Source of the DNA: Cricetomys ansorgei
Taxonomy: Eukaryota; Chordata; Mammalia; Rodentia; Nesomyidae
Direction: 5' to 3'
Length of the DNA: 64,000 bases
NCBI GenBank assembly: GCA_026225945.1
Contig: JAMJFZ010000289.1
Span: forward strand, 2,286,001-2,350,000
The notes under the pieces are model-generated. The model was given only the letters and a program-made list of their open reading frames with translations, had not been told where the DNA came from and searched no databases. The position numbers and the translations under genes were made by a program. Below are positions 23,796 through 34,600 of the stretch, in pieces. The stretch's first letter is position 1; each line of letters begins with the position of its first letter.

Positions 23796-24156
23796 CTCTG
23801 CTTTTAGAGGAGCAAGCCGAGGCTTTCGATCATACATCACCCTGTGAAGCTGTACCTATCCAGGATGAGCTGTGATATAAATTTATGAAAATACCGCTTA
23901 CATGGAAAGACACTGGAAGTTTTGTGAACATCACAGCCAAGTTCACAACATACCTTGAGGTGACTTAGGACTTGGCCTGGTGTTGTGCTGTGTACTCGGC
24001 CTGTCTGTTGAGCCTACCTTTAAGAGAACAATGTTACTACCAACCTCAGTTTCTTTGGATTTCCCATAGATTCTTCCACGCCTTGACTCAGAGCAACATA
24101 CGTGTGTATGTGTAAGTGTTATGGAAATCATATATTGAAAACAGCAAAACGAAGCA
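23796..24156. other. Unassigned sequence
   Basis: No gene or named repeat seen. Confidence 0.5.
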
Positions 24157-24218
24157 ATCTTATATAATAAATTTAATATACAATCTTATATAATAAATAC
24201 TATTATATAATAAATATC
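24157..24218. repeat. AT-rich short tandem (atcttatataataaat)
   Basis: The unit 'caatcttatataataaat' appears twice with a partial third 'attatataataaata', giving an imperfect tandem of about 20-26 bases. Confidence 0.75.
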
Positions 24219-24554
24219 CCCCACAAATATTGGAAGAACATACTTATATGGCTTGAAAACAGTATGCTTTGCAGTGCCATTTGTTATCTGAGTCAATTGG
24301 GTTAGTTGGAGTTAGAAACTTCCCCCCTAAAACTCTGACAGACAGGCTATGGACCAGCCAGCAATACAAACTAGGGACAGATGGAGCATCCAGGGAGAGA
24401 AGTGGAGATTTCCAACTTGGGTTCACTCTTGGTCAAAGCAATCCAGACAGGAGTGCTGAGCTTTCTTTCCTCAAACGCACCAATGCAGTTGGGTGCCTCC
24501 GAGGCTATCTTTAAAGCGTTCAGCTGATGCACAGAGCGTGCCATCTGGCTCAGT

Positions 24555-24690
24555 AGTCTCACTTCTTAAGTGTAAATGAGGAAGGACAAGCGTGCTAAAT
24601 GAGTTTCCCAAGGCTTCACAGCTAAAATCCCAGGCAAGAGCTGAAATGTAATCCAGGTTGTCCAATCTTCACACTGGAGACTCCTTCTCG
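24555..24690 (+). repeat. MIR SINE
   Basis: 'ttaagtgtaaatgaggaa', 'gagtttcccaaggcttcacagc', 'caagagctgaaatgtaatcc' and 'ggttgtccaatcttcacac' follow the MIR order closely, and this is the best MIR in the window. Its survival marks an old stretch just left of the repeat-free block at 25130. Confidence 0.65.
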
Positions 24691-25129
24691 ACTTCCAGAT
24701 GTGGCAAAGAGCAAAGCCAAACATGAAGCGTTTCCTCATCACGGTTTTTGAAATAAAAGCACATAAAGCAGAAAAGCATTGAATCAGCTGACAGAGGGGG
24801 CAGAATCAGACATTTCAAGATTCTTTTTATTTCATTTATGTGAGTCATCAGGAGTCTCTGTTTCTGTTATTGTATGATAGTTTCTTTTAGAGGGAGAGAT
24901 TATTTGGCATTTTGGAGAACGTAGCGTTTTATAAGACCTAGTCTTCCTACAAATCTATTGAGGCTCCAATGCCTTAATATTAAATAAGTGTAGAGCTTGT
25001 TGTTGCTGCTGCTGCATCTGAAAAGAGATGAGTCTTCTTCCTGAAGCCCAGCGATATGTATCAGCCAGTCTGAGCTGCAGTAGTCAGGTTGAAGTGGGAG
25101 ATAGTTCAAGTTTTGCTCTGCTTCAATAT
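24691..25129. other. Unassigned sequence
   Basis: It contains a short (TTG/CTG)n run at 24999-25013. No gene seen. Confidence 0.5.
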
Positions 25130-25760
25130 GTATTAATGTGTAAGTAGCTACATTTAATATGCTCGTAATTTACTAGTAGGCTTTGTCTGGAGGCAGAAGG
25201 AGAGTCCATAATTATTGTGACTCATGTATCCTCCAGGCAGTTTTTAAATCTGACTTTTGTTTACTGTCACTCGAGTTGAACATCTAGCACTGCGATTCAT
25301 AAAGAGGCAGTTCACAGAAAGCTATGATCTGGCCTACCCCAACAGTTTCCACTTTAATAGTCAGTGGGAGTTGGCTTCAAATTACTCGGCTTATAATTTA
25401 TATCCGGAACAGACAATTTAATCGTTTTAGGATGTGTTCAAGCACAGCTCACATTTTTAACAGCCTGCTCCTTTTATTTCCTAGCCAGCCCCTCCCTGTC
25501 AAGAAGACTCTTGTGTTTTCACAAAGGAAAATCAGCCTTTCTTCTCTGTTCTCCTCCGGTGAAATTGTGTACGGGAACACATTATGAGAAAATGGAGGTG
25601 AAAAGCAACAAAGCTCCGAGGAGGAAAAACCTGGGAGGTTTTGAGGCTGTATAAAAATTAAGTGAGAAAATGGAACAATTATTGTGACAGCAGGTGGGGA
25701 CTCGAAGCTGTTAATTAAGAGGCCAGCCATTACGAACATGAAGACTCAAGTTTCCAGAGG
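25130..25760. promoter_or_regulatory. Candidate conserved non-coding element (enhancer-like)
   Basis: A repeat-free block with no long frame. It is dense in AT-rich homeodomain-type cores (taattatt, aatttaatcg, gttaattaag, ataattatt) and also has E-box-like caggtg and cagctg words. This composition is typical of developmental enhancers, but it is a compositional argument only. No alignment was possible. Confidence 0.3.
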
Positions 25761-26039
25761 TTTACTAATTCTTTTCCAGTGGTTTGTGAAGATTTGATTA
25801 TATGGTAGTGTTTTCAAATGTCATTTTATAGTTTTGAGAAACGGCAGAGGAAGGAGCTTAACAAAATGATCATCCTGGAGGGATGAGGATAAAACTACTA
25901 TTTGGCAGCTACTTATCATATATAACTCAAAGTCTTATTTACCCTGTGGATAGAAAGGCAGCTAATTATAAGAAGATGTGATCACATTAAATGTGTGTGC
26001 ACATCTCAAATAAATCTAAAGTAAATAAATCAAGTTGGG
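25761..26039. other. Unassigned sequence
   Basis: No gene or named repeat seen. Confidence 0.5.
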
Positions 26040-26103
26040 ATGAATAGATAGATGAATGGATGGATAAATGAATAGATGGAACAATAGATTAATGGATAGA
26101 TGG
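26040..26103. repeat. Degenerate (GATA/GATG)n microsatellite
   Basis: gatagatgaatggatggataa-type units with interruptions. Confidence 0.85.
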
Positions 26104-26356
26104 GCATGAAGTAACCATACCCATAGGAAAATGTCAGCTAATATCAGCATGCTCATGTTCATGCCAGAGAGACAAAAGTAAGATGAGTCAAGCAACAGCA
26201 AGAAACACTAATAGGAGGGTTATACCCTCTGTAACAACAGAAGAAATAGCTAAAGGGGAAACAGATCTTTCTGATGGGAATTTTGTCTTAACATGAACAA
26301 CTCTACAATCACTCATACAGTTCAACGAATAGTGAATAAATTGAAGTAAGGACAAA
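26104..26356. other. Unassigned sequence
   Basis: No gene or named repeat seen. Confidence 0.5.
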
Positions 26357-26430
26357 GCAAGAAAGAAAGGAAGGAGGGAAGGAAAGAATAAAGGAATAAA
26401 AGAAGGAAGGAAGGAAGGGAAGAAGGAAGG
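26357..26430. repeat. (AAGG)n purine-rich microsatellite
   Basis: aagg and gaagga units form a nearly pure purine strand with a few T interruptions. Confidence 0.88.
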
Positions 26431-27439
26431 TGATGTAATTATATTTGGAAATATAAATACAAGAATGCTATTTATCCAATACAGTCTAAAAGAATCTTTA
26501 TATAACAGAAGGAACACATTTAACATGTCAGTAAGAACCACTTTAGGCAACAGAGGTAGGGCCTGCATTCACAACTTGATCCCTGAAGGAATTTAAAAGG
26601 TGTGTCCAGATTTGAGATGATGACTCAGAGGTGTTACCCAGGACAGCACTAGTTATCTGATCATACAAATGAAAGCCTAGCAGGCTGAATAGTACTGCCC
26701 ATCACAGAGGGCCTCTTAGTGGCAGGGAAGCAACTGAGAGCTCAAGGGAGACGATGAGTAAGACAAATCAGTTTTCGCTTCTTATGTCTCCACCCAACTC
26801 CCTTTCCCTCTGCATCTGTCCTGTCTTTGTCTAATATCCTGCATCATTTTAGCATCCATTTCAGTGTTACTCTGTTCTTGCTGCTGCTTCTTACTCTTGT
26901 TCTCATTTCTCTATCCTTATTCTTTTCGTTGCCTCTTTATCTCCCAAACAAGATACTCTGGCCAGGCTTACTTCTGCCTCCTTAAAAATGGGGCAGGCTG
27001 TGTTACACGAAGACACATTCCTATCTGTCTTTTCAGTCTACCATTAGACAAAACTCTTTCATCCCCTTCCACGTTTTCCCCTGTAATTACCCTTTCTATT
27101 ACTTTCCCCTACTCAATTTTCTATCATCCCAACACCTAATCACCAATCAGGCTGTATTTCTGTTTTTTTCTTTCCATTCATTCACAAAACTAATAATTAG
27201 AACACCAGTGCTTTCAATGTCCCTTTACTCTCCCTGAATGATTTGCGCTTAATGGGTGACTGATTTGTGATTGACCCTTACCGTACCCGTGAACACTGAC
27301 TGGTGGTACAGACCGTACCGTACTCTCAGAGGAAGACTGGATATAGAGCCCAGTGCTCTGAAAACTAGAGGAAACATAGGGGAAAATGATACCTTGACTT
27401 ACCAGAAGACAATTCTTCCTGAACGTTAAAAGTTCTTCT
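26431..27439. other. Unassigned sequence, no gene seen
   Basis: About 1 kb without a named repeat. Frames of about 90-105 codons on each strand look non-coding. Confidence 0.5.
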
Positions 27440-28580
27440 AACTTAATGAATAAAAGTAACCTAATGGGTAAAAAAGACTTCAACCAATGATGGAACCCCT
27501 CATGTACAAGTTCCAGTGCAAAAGCCAAGTAACATGAAAACCAAGACAGTAAACTTTATCAATATCAGATCAGTGCCCCCAATAAAAGTGACTCAGGTGA
27601 AATTCTAGGCAAAATATTCAAAAGAATGATATTAAAAGAAATAAAAGATGACACGAATGAACTCTTGAATGAATTCCAAAAGATCACAGCAAACACCTGA
27701 ATTAAATAAGGACACCATCGGAGGATATGAATATATAAATTGTTACAGAGTAGAAATACTGAAAAAAATGTTAGAAATGAAAATTTCAATAAGTAAAATA
27801 ACAAGCACAGTGGAAAGCCTAACCAATGTAATGGGTCATAGTAAGGAAAGACTGTCGGGTCCAGAATAAAGGTAAAGGTACTGGTACATTAAGCCAAGGA
27901 GAATTATATACATTTTTAAATGAATGGAATACCCAATATCATTGGCACATCATGAAAAGAAAAATATATTCTTTGTAAAAGAATATATAGAGAATATATA
28001 AAATGTATAAAAGAAATAGAAGAACGCCATTACCGAAGCATAGAAAACACTTTCACTATGATCACGACATAAAGTTTCACAAATATTTCCCAAGTACAAG
28101 AGGCATACATCACGCCAAAGAGATAAAACCAGAATAGAAACTTCCTGTGTCATGTTATGGTTAAACACTAAATATGTAAAACAAAGAAAGTATAATAGAA
28201 GTTGAAAGAGAGAAATACCCAGTAACAGGTATAGTCAGATCGATCAGAATAACAGCTATTTTCTCAGCAAAAACTTTTAAAATGATGTATTTAAACTAAT
28301 GATAAACCATAGCTGCTACCTGAAGGTACTATACCCAGGAAAACTGTATCATAGATGATAAAGAAAGCATTTCACTGGAAGAGTAGTATAAAGGAATTTA
28401 TGATCAGTAAACCAGCTCTACAGAGGACACTAAAGGTAAGTCTTCTGACTAAATAGAATGATAAACGCATGTAGGAAACTACATAGAATAAAAGAAACTT
28501 GTTCCAACCGTAGTTAAGCAAATGAAGATTAGAAAAACACCAAACACTACCGTGTACCGGTACAAGTGGCACCTGCAATC
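27440..28580 (+). mobile_element. Old L1 LINE, ORF1 side, sense
   Basis: A-rich plus strand with the feel and phrases of an old L1 5'/ORF1 region: 'atattcaaaagaatgat', 'acccaggaaaactgtatc' and 'tctacagaggacactaaagg'. This is the sense counterpart of 9590-10560 in the antisense L1. Stops are frequent. It ends where the ERVK-like copy begins at 28581. The L1 resumes at 29478 well inside ORF2, so the ORF2 N-terminal part (endonuclease and first part of the reverse transcriptase) is missing. Confidence 0.6.
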
Positions 28581-29477
28581 TGGTACCCGAAGTCATGCTT
28601 ATCCAATGTGGAGACCAGGAAGAATGAGAAAGAAATTCCAGACCTTGCAAAATACACTCAGGGCAGCTCCTAGGGGACAGAGCTTATATATTTGCAACAC
28701 TAATGAGTAGAAGTCTCTGGTAGGAAGAGGAAAGAGAGAAAGAAATAAACCTCTATGAAGAGTAAAGGCTGTAAAATTAGTAAATAAATGAGGGGGAAAA
28801 GGTCCAAGGTGAGAGCCACAGAACGGAGGCCTCTAGAGATGAAGAATTCAGCTGGGAGCAGAAAAAAATAAAAGTTCTTACTGCTTTTCCTGATCATGGA
28901 GCCCACGCTCCCTCTCACTGCTGATGGCAGATTACTGTTTCACAAACTGAATTTGTTGATGGCTTTTTGTGTCTGTGAGGCCCAAGTGGGTCTTGTATTT
29001 GAGGTCTATGAAGAAGATCCATAGTTTACCCATAGTGGTGGTGAGAAAGGGTGTCAAACTGCCACACTATTCAACCTGAGATTCTTCCCTCTGGCCCAGG
29101 ACACTCTTCTGTGATAGAAGCTGAGGTTTGGAGCCAAAAAAAATCACTTAGTTAAACTGAACATTTTTTCCCTGTAAACCTGATTAAGTCACACAGGGAG
29201 ACTGATTTTGAAGGCATGAAGGGGTCCTTGGAGAGCAGCTGAGGGTTGGCACTAAGAGAGCCCAAGAGAGGCAATTAGTGAAATGAACTGCCTCAGGGGC
29301 AGTTGAAGGCCCAGATGAAGGGATCATGTAAAGAAGTTGAGGTATCAATAGAACACCTAAGGAGTTATGAATGAATAAAAACGCCTGAGCTCAGACGCTC
29401 AGGGTTCAACTGTCAGTATGACGCTGGCTATGAGGATAGTTCCTTCTGCTGAGGTCTAACAGAAGCATAATACTACA
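28581..29477 (+). mobile_element. Broken non-autonomous ERVK-like element, copy B
   Basis: From 28581 the sequence aligns base for base with the internal region of the element at 39277-40948. It begins at the primer-binding-site position (tggtacccgaagtcatgc). Shared words include 'gagagccacagaa', 'gaggcct', 'ttcctgat', 'gatggc...ttttgtgt' and 'cttagttaaac'. It then passes directly into the 3' half of the LTR, which keeps the AATAAA at 29374-29379, the 'gcctgagctcag' block and the terminal 'tactaca' at 29471-29477. The 5' LTR, the 3' part of the internal region and the 5' half of the 3' LTR are lost. No retroviral protein frame is present. Confidence 0.72.
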
Positions 29478-30542
29478 TTAACCTGCCTAATGATCACAAA
29501 CATAAAAAATTTCAATAAAGCACTTACAAACCTGATTAAAAAACACATCAAAAAGATCATACATTATGATCAACTTGGCTTCATTATAGAGATGAAAGGA
29601 TGTTTCAACTTATAAAAATAAATTAATATATTGTATTACATAAATGGACTCAAGGACAGAAGTCACATGATCGTTTTAATAAATACAGGACATACTTCAC
29701 ACAATCTAACATACCTTCATGATAATAATGCCAAAGACACTTAAGAGCAATGGATCATAAATCAATAAGGGGTATTTAATGACAAAGCTACAGTCAATAT
29801 CATGGTAAATGGAGAAAAGCTCAAAAGTTTTCCCATTAGATCAGAAACAAGGCAATGGTGTTTTCTCTTTTTATTCCTATTCAATATAGAGCTTGAAGTC
29901 TTAGCTAACTCAGTAAGACATGGGAAGGAAATACAGTAATACAAGCAAAAAAAGAAAGAATTCAAACTATCCTTATTTACAGAAAATGTAATTCTATCCA
30001 AAAGAGACCCTAAGTCCCTCAACAGAAAACTCTTAGAGCTAAAAACACTGTCAGTAAGGTGACAGGGTACACAATTAACATAAAGATCAGTAGCATCTCT
30101 ATATACTAATGACAAATGTGCTAAGAGAGAAATCAGGGAAACAATTCCATTCACAATAGCCACAAATCCCCCTCCTTGCAAAACAAGACAAAACAAAACA
30201 AAACACAAAACAGCCTTGGAATAAAACTAACTAAGGAAGCAAAAGATCTCCAAAATGAACACATCAGAACATTGCAGAAAAAAAACTGAAGAAGATGCTG
30301 AAAGAAAGATTTTTCTATGCTCATAGTCTCAAATGAATAATTACATGAAAATGGCCATCCCACCAAAAGCAATCTCCAGATTCAGTGCACTCTGCATAAA
30401 AACTACAATGCCATTCTTCATAAAAATAAATACTCTTAAAATTCACATTGAAACACAAAAGACTGAATAGCTAATGCAATCCTGAGCAAGAGAACTAATG
30501 CTGGAGGTATCACCAACCTTGGTTTTAAGTTAAACTGCAGAG

Positions 30543-30608
30543 TTGTTAATTAATAAATAAATTAATTAATTAAATTAAATAAATTAATTAATTAAAGTAA
30601 TTAATAAA
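30543..30608. repeat. AT-only (TTAA/TAAA)n palindromic tract
   Basis: About 65 bases of only A and T, built from taattaat and aattaaat units, and largely self-complementary. It lies inside L1 ORF2. Confidence 0.9.
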
Positions 30609-30879
30609 AACAGCATGACATGTACAAACATATAGGTCAATGGACTGAAACAGAGGACCTCCATATAAGCCCACACAGCTACAGCCACACAATTTTTTTG
30701 ACAAAGATGCTAAAATGCACATTGAAGAAAAGACAGCCTCCTCAGCAAACATAGAGGAATGGAACTACATCTTTATTTTTAACTATGCATAAAACGCACT
30801 CCAAATGTGTCAGAGACCTTGAGGTAAGACCAGAAACTCTAGAACTCTTGAGAAAAATGAAGGGAAAACACTTCAAGAC

Positions 30880-31203
30880 ATGGCCATACATAAAGACTTG
30901 CTGAAAAGAGCTCCAGTTGTTCACAAAGTAAAGTTAACAATCGACAAATGGGACCTTATGAAATTAAAAATCTTCTGTACAACAAAGAAACAATTGAAGA
31001 GACACCTACAGAATGGAATAAAACCTTTGAAATTAAAAGTCTTCTGTACAACAAAGAAACAATTGAAGAGACACCTACAGAATGGAATAAAACCTTTGCT
31101 AGCTAAACATCTGACAGAAGGTAGGTACCCAGAATATACAAAAACAAACACCCCTGAAAACAAGGAAATATGTGCCCAATCAAAACCTGAATTAAGAAAC
31201 TGA
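30880..31203 (+). pseudogene. L1 ORF2 C-terminal fragment with internal duplication
   Basis: A 107-codon open stretch. It contains TIDKWDLMKLKIFCTTK, a hallmark of the L1 ORF2 C-terminal region near its zinc-knuckle tail. The intact protein has endonuclease, reverse-transcriptase and C-terminal RNA-binding parts and copies L1 and SINE RNA into the genome. Here only the C-terminal part remains open. A 23-residue segment (KLKIFCTTKKQLKRHLQNGI and the next few residues) is repeated in frame because of the 69-bp tandem duplication. It is not a working gene, because upstream frames are broken and catalytic residues are lost. Confidence 0.75.
30961..31098. repeat. 69-bp tandem duplication within L1
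   Basis: Units 30961-31029 and 31030-31098 differ at one base only ('aaaaatc' versus 'aaaagtc'). The unit is 69 bases, 23 codons in the L1 frame. The near-identity in a much-decayed host suggests a recent duplication. Confidence 0.95.
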
Positions 31204-31974
31204 AACAGGGCAGGCTCAGAAGAAACACTGATGGCTGATAAAAGCTTTGTAAATGTGTTCAATATCCTTAAACATTGAGATACACAAAACTAAGTCAAGA
31301 TTCCTTCTTACCCTACTTGGAATGACTGTCATCAAGAAAACAATGATGGCGAATACTGCCAAAAGCTTCATCTAGTGTTGGTAGCAAGTTAATGCAGCCA
31401 CTATGGAAATCAGAGTGACGTCGTCCCCCAAATACCAAAAAACTGAATCATCATATGACTCAGAGATGACCATATGATCCTTGGTGTATACTTCATGAAC
31501 TCTATGTCCAACCACACAAGAACGTGCACATTGATGTTCGCTGGTTCTATGTTCACGAAGGAAATGAGATGGAGTGAACCTTGATATCCACCAGCTGCTG
31601 AAGAGACAGTGAAAATATGGTAGGAAAAAATGAAATCGTGAAATGTGCAGGAAAATGGGACAGAATTTGAAAATATTATACTAAATGAAACAACTCAGGC
31701 TTGGAAAGACAAACTCTGTACGTTCTGTCTCCTATCTGGGTCCTAGCTTCTAACTTTTATGTCTGTGCACTTATGTGGGAGTTAAGTGTGTGTACCACCC
31801 AGGAGAGTAGAAAGATGCCCGTAGAGCAGGTTGGGGAGATTCTTTAAGGATGAGAGGGTTAGTGGAATGTATCCAATATGGAATGAGCAATGCTGAGGGA
31901 GGAAAGGTTAAAGTAGAGAGGAGGTCTGGGAGAAGGGAAAGAAACAGTGACTAATGCATGAGTGGTCTTGGGCA

Positions 31975-32075
31975 AACCTTCCACAGGTCTCAGCTTCTTA
32001 TTCCATAAAATAGAGGGTTGAACTCAGTGTCTCCTTAGCTCATTTTCAGGTTCTGATCTACCTTTTCCAATTGCT
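31975..32075 (-). repeat. MIR-type ancient SINE fragment, antisense
   Basis: 'ggtctcagcttcttattccataaaat' then 'gagggttgaactcagtgtctcc' and 'caggttctgatct'. This matches the pattern at 21432-21525. Confidence 0.45.
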
Positions 32076-32569
32076 ATGTTCCCTTCTGGAAGTCCCTTCT
32101 CTTACCTTGTGGGAATAAAAATGATTAACGATTTTCTATTGAGGGGAAGTAGAGAGACATAGAGCCTTTGTGGTAATTTCCAGTTATGTATTTATTTGGA
32201 AAGATTTTCTTGTTTCTTGGATATATTTTAGTTCCAAGGAAGCCCTAAAATGCGAAGTCTCTGAACGATCTCTTAAAAATAACATCTGGAAATTTTATAT
32301 TTTCATCCCAAAACAAGGCTGCTCAAAAGGAAGCATTTCTGGGGCACTTCAGTGATTGAAATGTGTTTATAGCTACTGTACCAAGTGTCAAAACCTGTGT
32401 AATGTTTTCTCTTTAACTAAGGTCACTCAATGAACTCTAGCACAAGGGTCTACGGCAGAAGCTTATGTTTTATTGTTCATTTGAAAGATTCTTTCGCCTT
32501 GGGTCACATTGGGGATTTCTATTGTCTCAGTCAATGCAAAAATATACATCACTTGCATGTGCTTGTGTT
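32076..32569. other. Unassigned sequence, no gene seen
   Basis: Repeat-poor, with frames of about 60-74 codons only. Confidence 0.5.
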
Positions 32570-32826
32570 ACTGAAGGCGCGTACATGCCTAGGCACGAGA
32601 ATAGAGGTCAGGGGACAGCTTCTGGGATTGGGACTTGCCTTCCACCTTGTTTGAGACTGGCTCTCTGATTATTTTCCTACTGCTCTACACCAGGCTACAT
32701 GGCCTGCAAGCTTGTCTTATCTCTGTCTCCCTTTTAGGAATGCTGGGGTGTGGGTTCTAGGGCTCCGAAACCAGGTGCTTGCACTCGTGGAGCAATTGCT
32801 TTTACCCTCTGAGCTGTCTCCTCAGC
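32570..32826 (-). repeat. B3-like SINE, antisense, degraded
   Basis: The plus strand reads 'gaggtcaggggacagcttctgg', 'gagactggctctctgatt', 'ggaatgctggggtgtgggttc', 'gtgcttgcactcgtggagc' and 'tctgagctgtctcctcagc'. It is the same subtype as 4641-4912. Confidence 0.65.
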
Positions 32827-32831
32827 AGCTA

Positions 32832-32876
32832 CCCCACCATCATCGCTAATCATCATTCATCATCATTACCATTTAT
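32832..32876. repeat. Degenerate (ATC)n microsatellite
   Basis: catcatcgctaatcatcatt-type units just left of a unique stretch. Confidence 0.8.
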
Positions 32877-33353
32877 CACGTGACTACACATTTTAATCTC
32901 CATTTTTCATATACAAATATTGAAAAAAACAAGTGATAAACCGAAGTCTTCCACGTCGTGCAATAAGTACGTGAGAAGACAAGAGCTGATGTCACGAAAT
33001 AAACAGGATCCCATTTTTATGTGTAGCCTCCATTTTCGTTCTATCTGCCCTTTCGAAGCTATTTTGAATAATTCTGGAAACCTTCATTAATAAGGGAAGA
33101 AACCCAAGGGGGATAAGAAGTCCCCAGTTTTTGTTTTTTTTTTTTTTACCTGACATAGAGTCTAAATAAGGCTGTTTGAATGCTCACATTGGGAAACTCG
33201 GGTATGAGGACGATAGCTGTAAGCATCAAAGTTTCTTCATGCCAAAGGTCACAGAGGTCAGCAGGGTCTGGCCATTGGGCAGAACTGTTTATCAGGAAGT
33301 GATCTGAAGCCCAGAGCTTCCTAGATTAGTTTTGTTAACAAAGAATGAGCAAG
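32877..33353. other. Unassigned sequence
   Basis: It includes a poly-T run at about 33130-33148. No gene seen. Confidence 0.5.
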
Positions 33354-33520
33354 TGCTGGAGAGATGGCTCAGCAGTTAAGAGCATGTGTTCCTCCTTTAG
33401 AGGACTCAAGTTCAACTCCAGCTCCAATGGATCCACAGCTTCTGTTGGCCTCCGTGATTACCACCACCCCAACACATACATATACCCACACAGAGACACA
33501 TGTGTATACATGTAATTACA
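33354..33520 (+). repeat. B3 SINE
   Basis: It has the B2/B3 head 'gtgctggagagatggctcag', the A-box region 'agcagttaagagc' and the B-box side 'actcaagttcaactcc'. It then has 'cttctgttggcctccgtg' and a CA-rich tail (cacatacatatacccacac). The middle is slightly shortened. Confidence 0.85.
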
Positions 33521-33664
33521 AAATTATTACAATTTTTATTATTACAAAGTAAATCATTTGAAACAATAAAACCAAATTAACTCAATGCTTGTTACTCAGA
33601 TTCACTTTGTTTCTAACTGGACCCAATTTGCATTCGTTGCATTTCTGAAAATCAGTTGCACACC

Positions 33665-34057
33665 GTCTTAAGGTTTCTATTTCTGTAGCGAGACACCACG
33701 ATCAAAAACAACTCGGGAGGAAAGGATTTACTTCACCATCTATCTCATAGGCTGTCATCCACGGAAGTCAGGGCAGGAACTCCAGGCAGGAACTTAGAGG
33801 CGGGAATTGATGCAGAGGCTGTGGAGGAACACTACTTACTGGCTTGCTCCTCTGGCCTTGCTCAGCCTACTTTCTTATACCCGTACAGGACTACCCACCC
33901 AGGAGATGCACGACTCCTTGTGGGATTAGTCATCTATCAATGAAATGTATCGCAGGCTTGCCCGCAGGCCAGTTTGGTAGGGGCATTTTCTCAATTGAGT
34001 TTCTCTTCTCAAAGGACTTCAGCTAGTATCAAATTGACATAAAACTGACCAGAACAT
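33665..34057 (-). repeat. Rodent interspersed repeat, class uncertain
   Basis: Recognised phrases are 'ggtttctatttctgtagcgag', 'aactcgggaggaaagg', 'gtcagggcaggaactcc', 'gatgcagaggctgtggagg', 'ggcttgctcctctggc', 'ttttctcaattgagtttc' and 'caaattgacataaaactg'. The set is a very common rodent repeat, often with a poly-A-like signal on the opposite strand. The copy at 53692-53935 is the same family in the other orientation. I do not assign it to LTR or DNA-transposon class. Confidence 0.65.
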
Positions 34058-34074
34058 ATTTGTAGGGATTATTT

Positions 34075-34600
34075 CTGAACACTTTAGTATTCACACACAA
34101 AAAAGAACATCTATATTATACTTCTCAGTTCATATAAGGTTAGCACTAGCACAGGACTCTTATGTGTTCCTTGCTACTCTATTCACAATAGCTAGGAAAT
34201 TAAAACAAAAACCTGAGTTTCCTTCATATCTACAATGGAATCCTCTTCAGCTGGAGTGAGGTAACCCATATCCAGAAAGATAAAAGCCAAATGCTTCTAA
34301 ACCAATGTGTGGTTCCTAGATCTAACTCTTCAGATGGAGTAAATAACCTCAAGGAGCCACAGGAACCAGCAAAGTGAAGAGGCGCCCGGGGGGGAGGGTG
34401 AGGCTCTAGAGAGGGAACTAGCATGACACAGGTGCTATGAACGAAAACTGGGAGAAGGCTTTAACTAAGGGGAAAGGAGGTAAATCACATATGATATTTG
34501 AAAAGGCCACAGAGTATCATATTAGTTTATGTTTACCTAAAATTATATATTAGATGTGTGTAAGCATACACAGAAACATAAATATGTAGCTTGAATGGAG
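34075..34600 (+). mobile_element. L1 LINE 3' end (Lx-type), sense
   Basis: 'ctctattcacaatagctagg', 'gagtgaggtaacccatatcc', 'cagaaagataaaagcc' and 'gtttacctaaaattatatat' are the known end of rodent L1, with the ORF2 stop and upstream parts missing. No frame is preserved. Confidence 0.65.

Larger units (their letters stand above)
29478..31960 (+). mobile_element. Old L1 LINE, ORF2 C-terminal two-thirds and 3' UTR, sense
   Basis: It resumes in the reverse-transcriptase domain ('atacattatgatcaacttggc') and passes the catalytic box at 29973-29993. That box now encodes L-F-T-E-N-V-I instead of L-F-A-D-D-M-I, so both catalytic aspartates are gone. It continues through the ORF2 C-terminus (30880-31203) into 'ggaaatcagagtgacg', 'atgaaacaactcaggc' and a 3' UTR to about 31960. 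Stops and frameshifts are frequent. It is the same orientation as 27440-28580 and probably the same original insertion. Confidence 0.78.

Noticed and set aside
28700..28918. Similar minus-strand frames at 28700-28918 and 39678-39941 that look like a shared protein
   Set aside because: The likeness only reflects the shared DNA of the two retroelement copies. The frames run antisense to the element and differ by indels.
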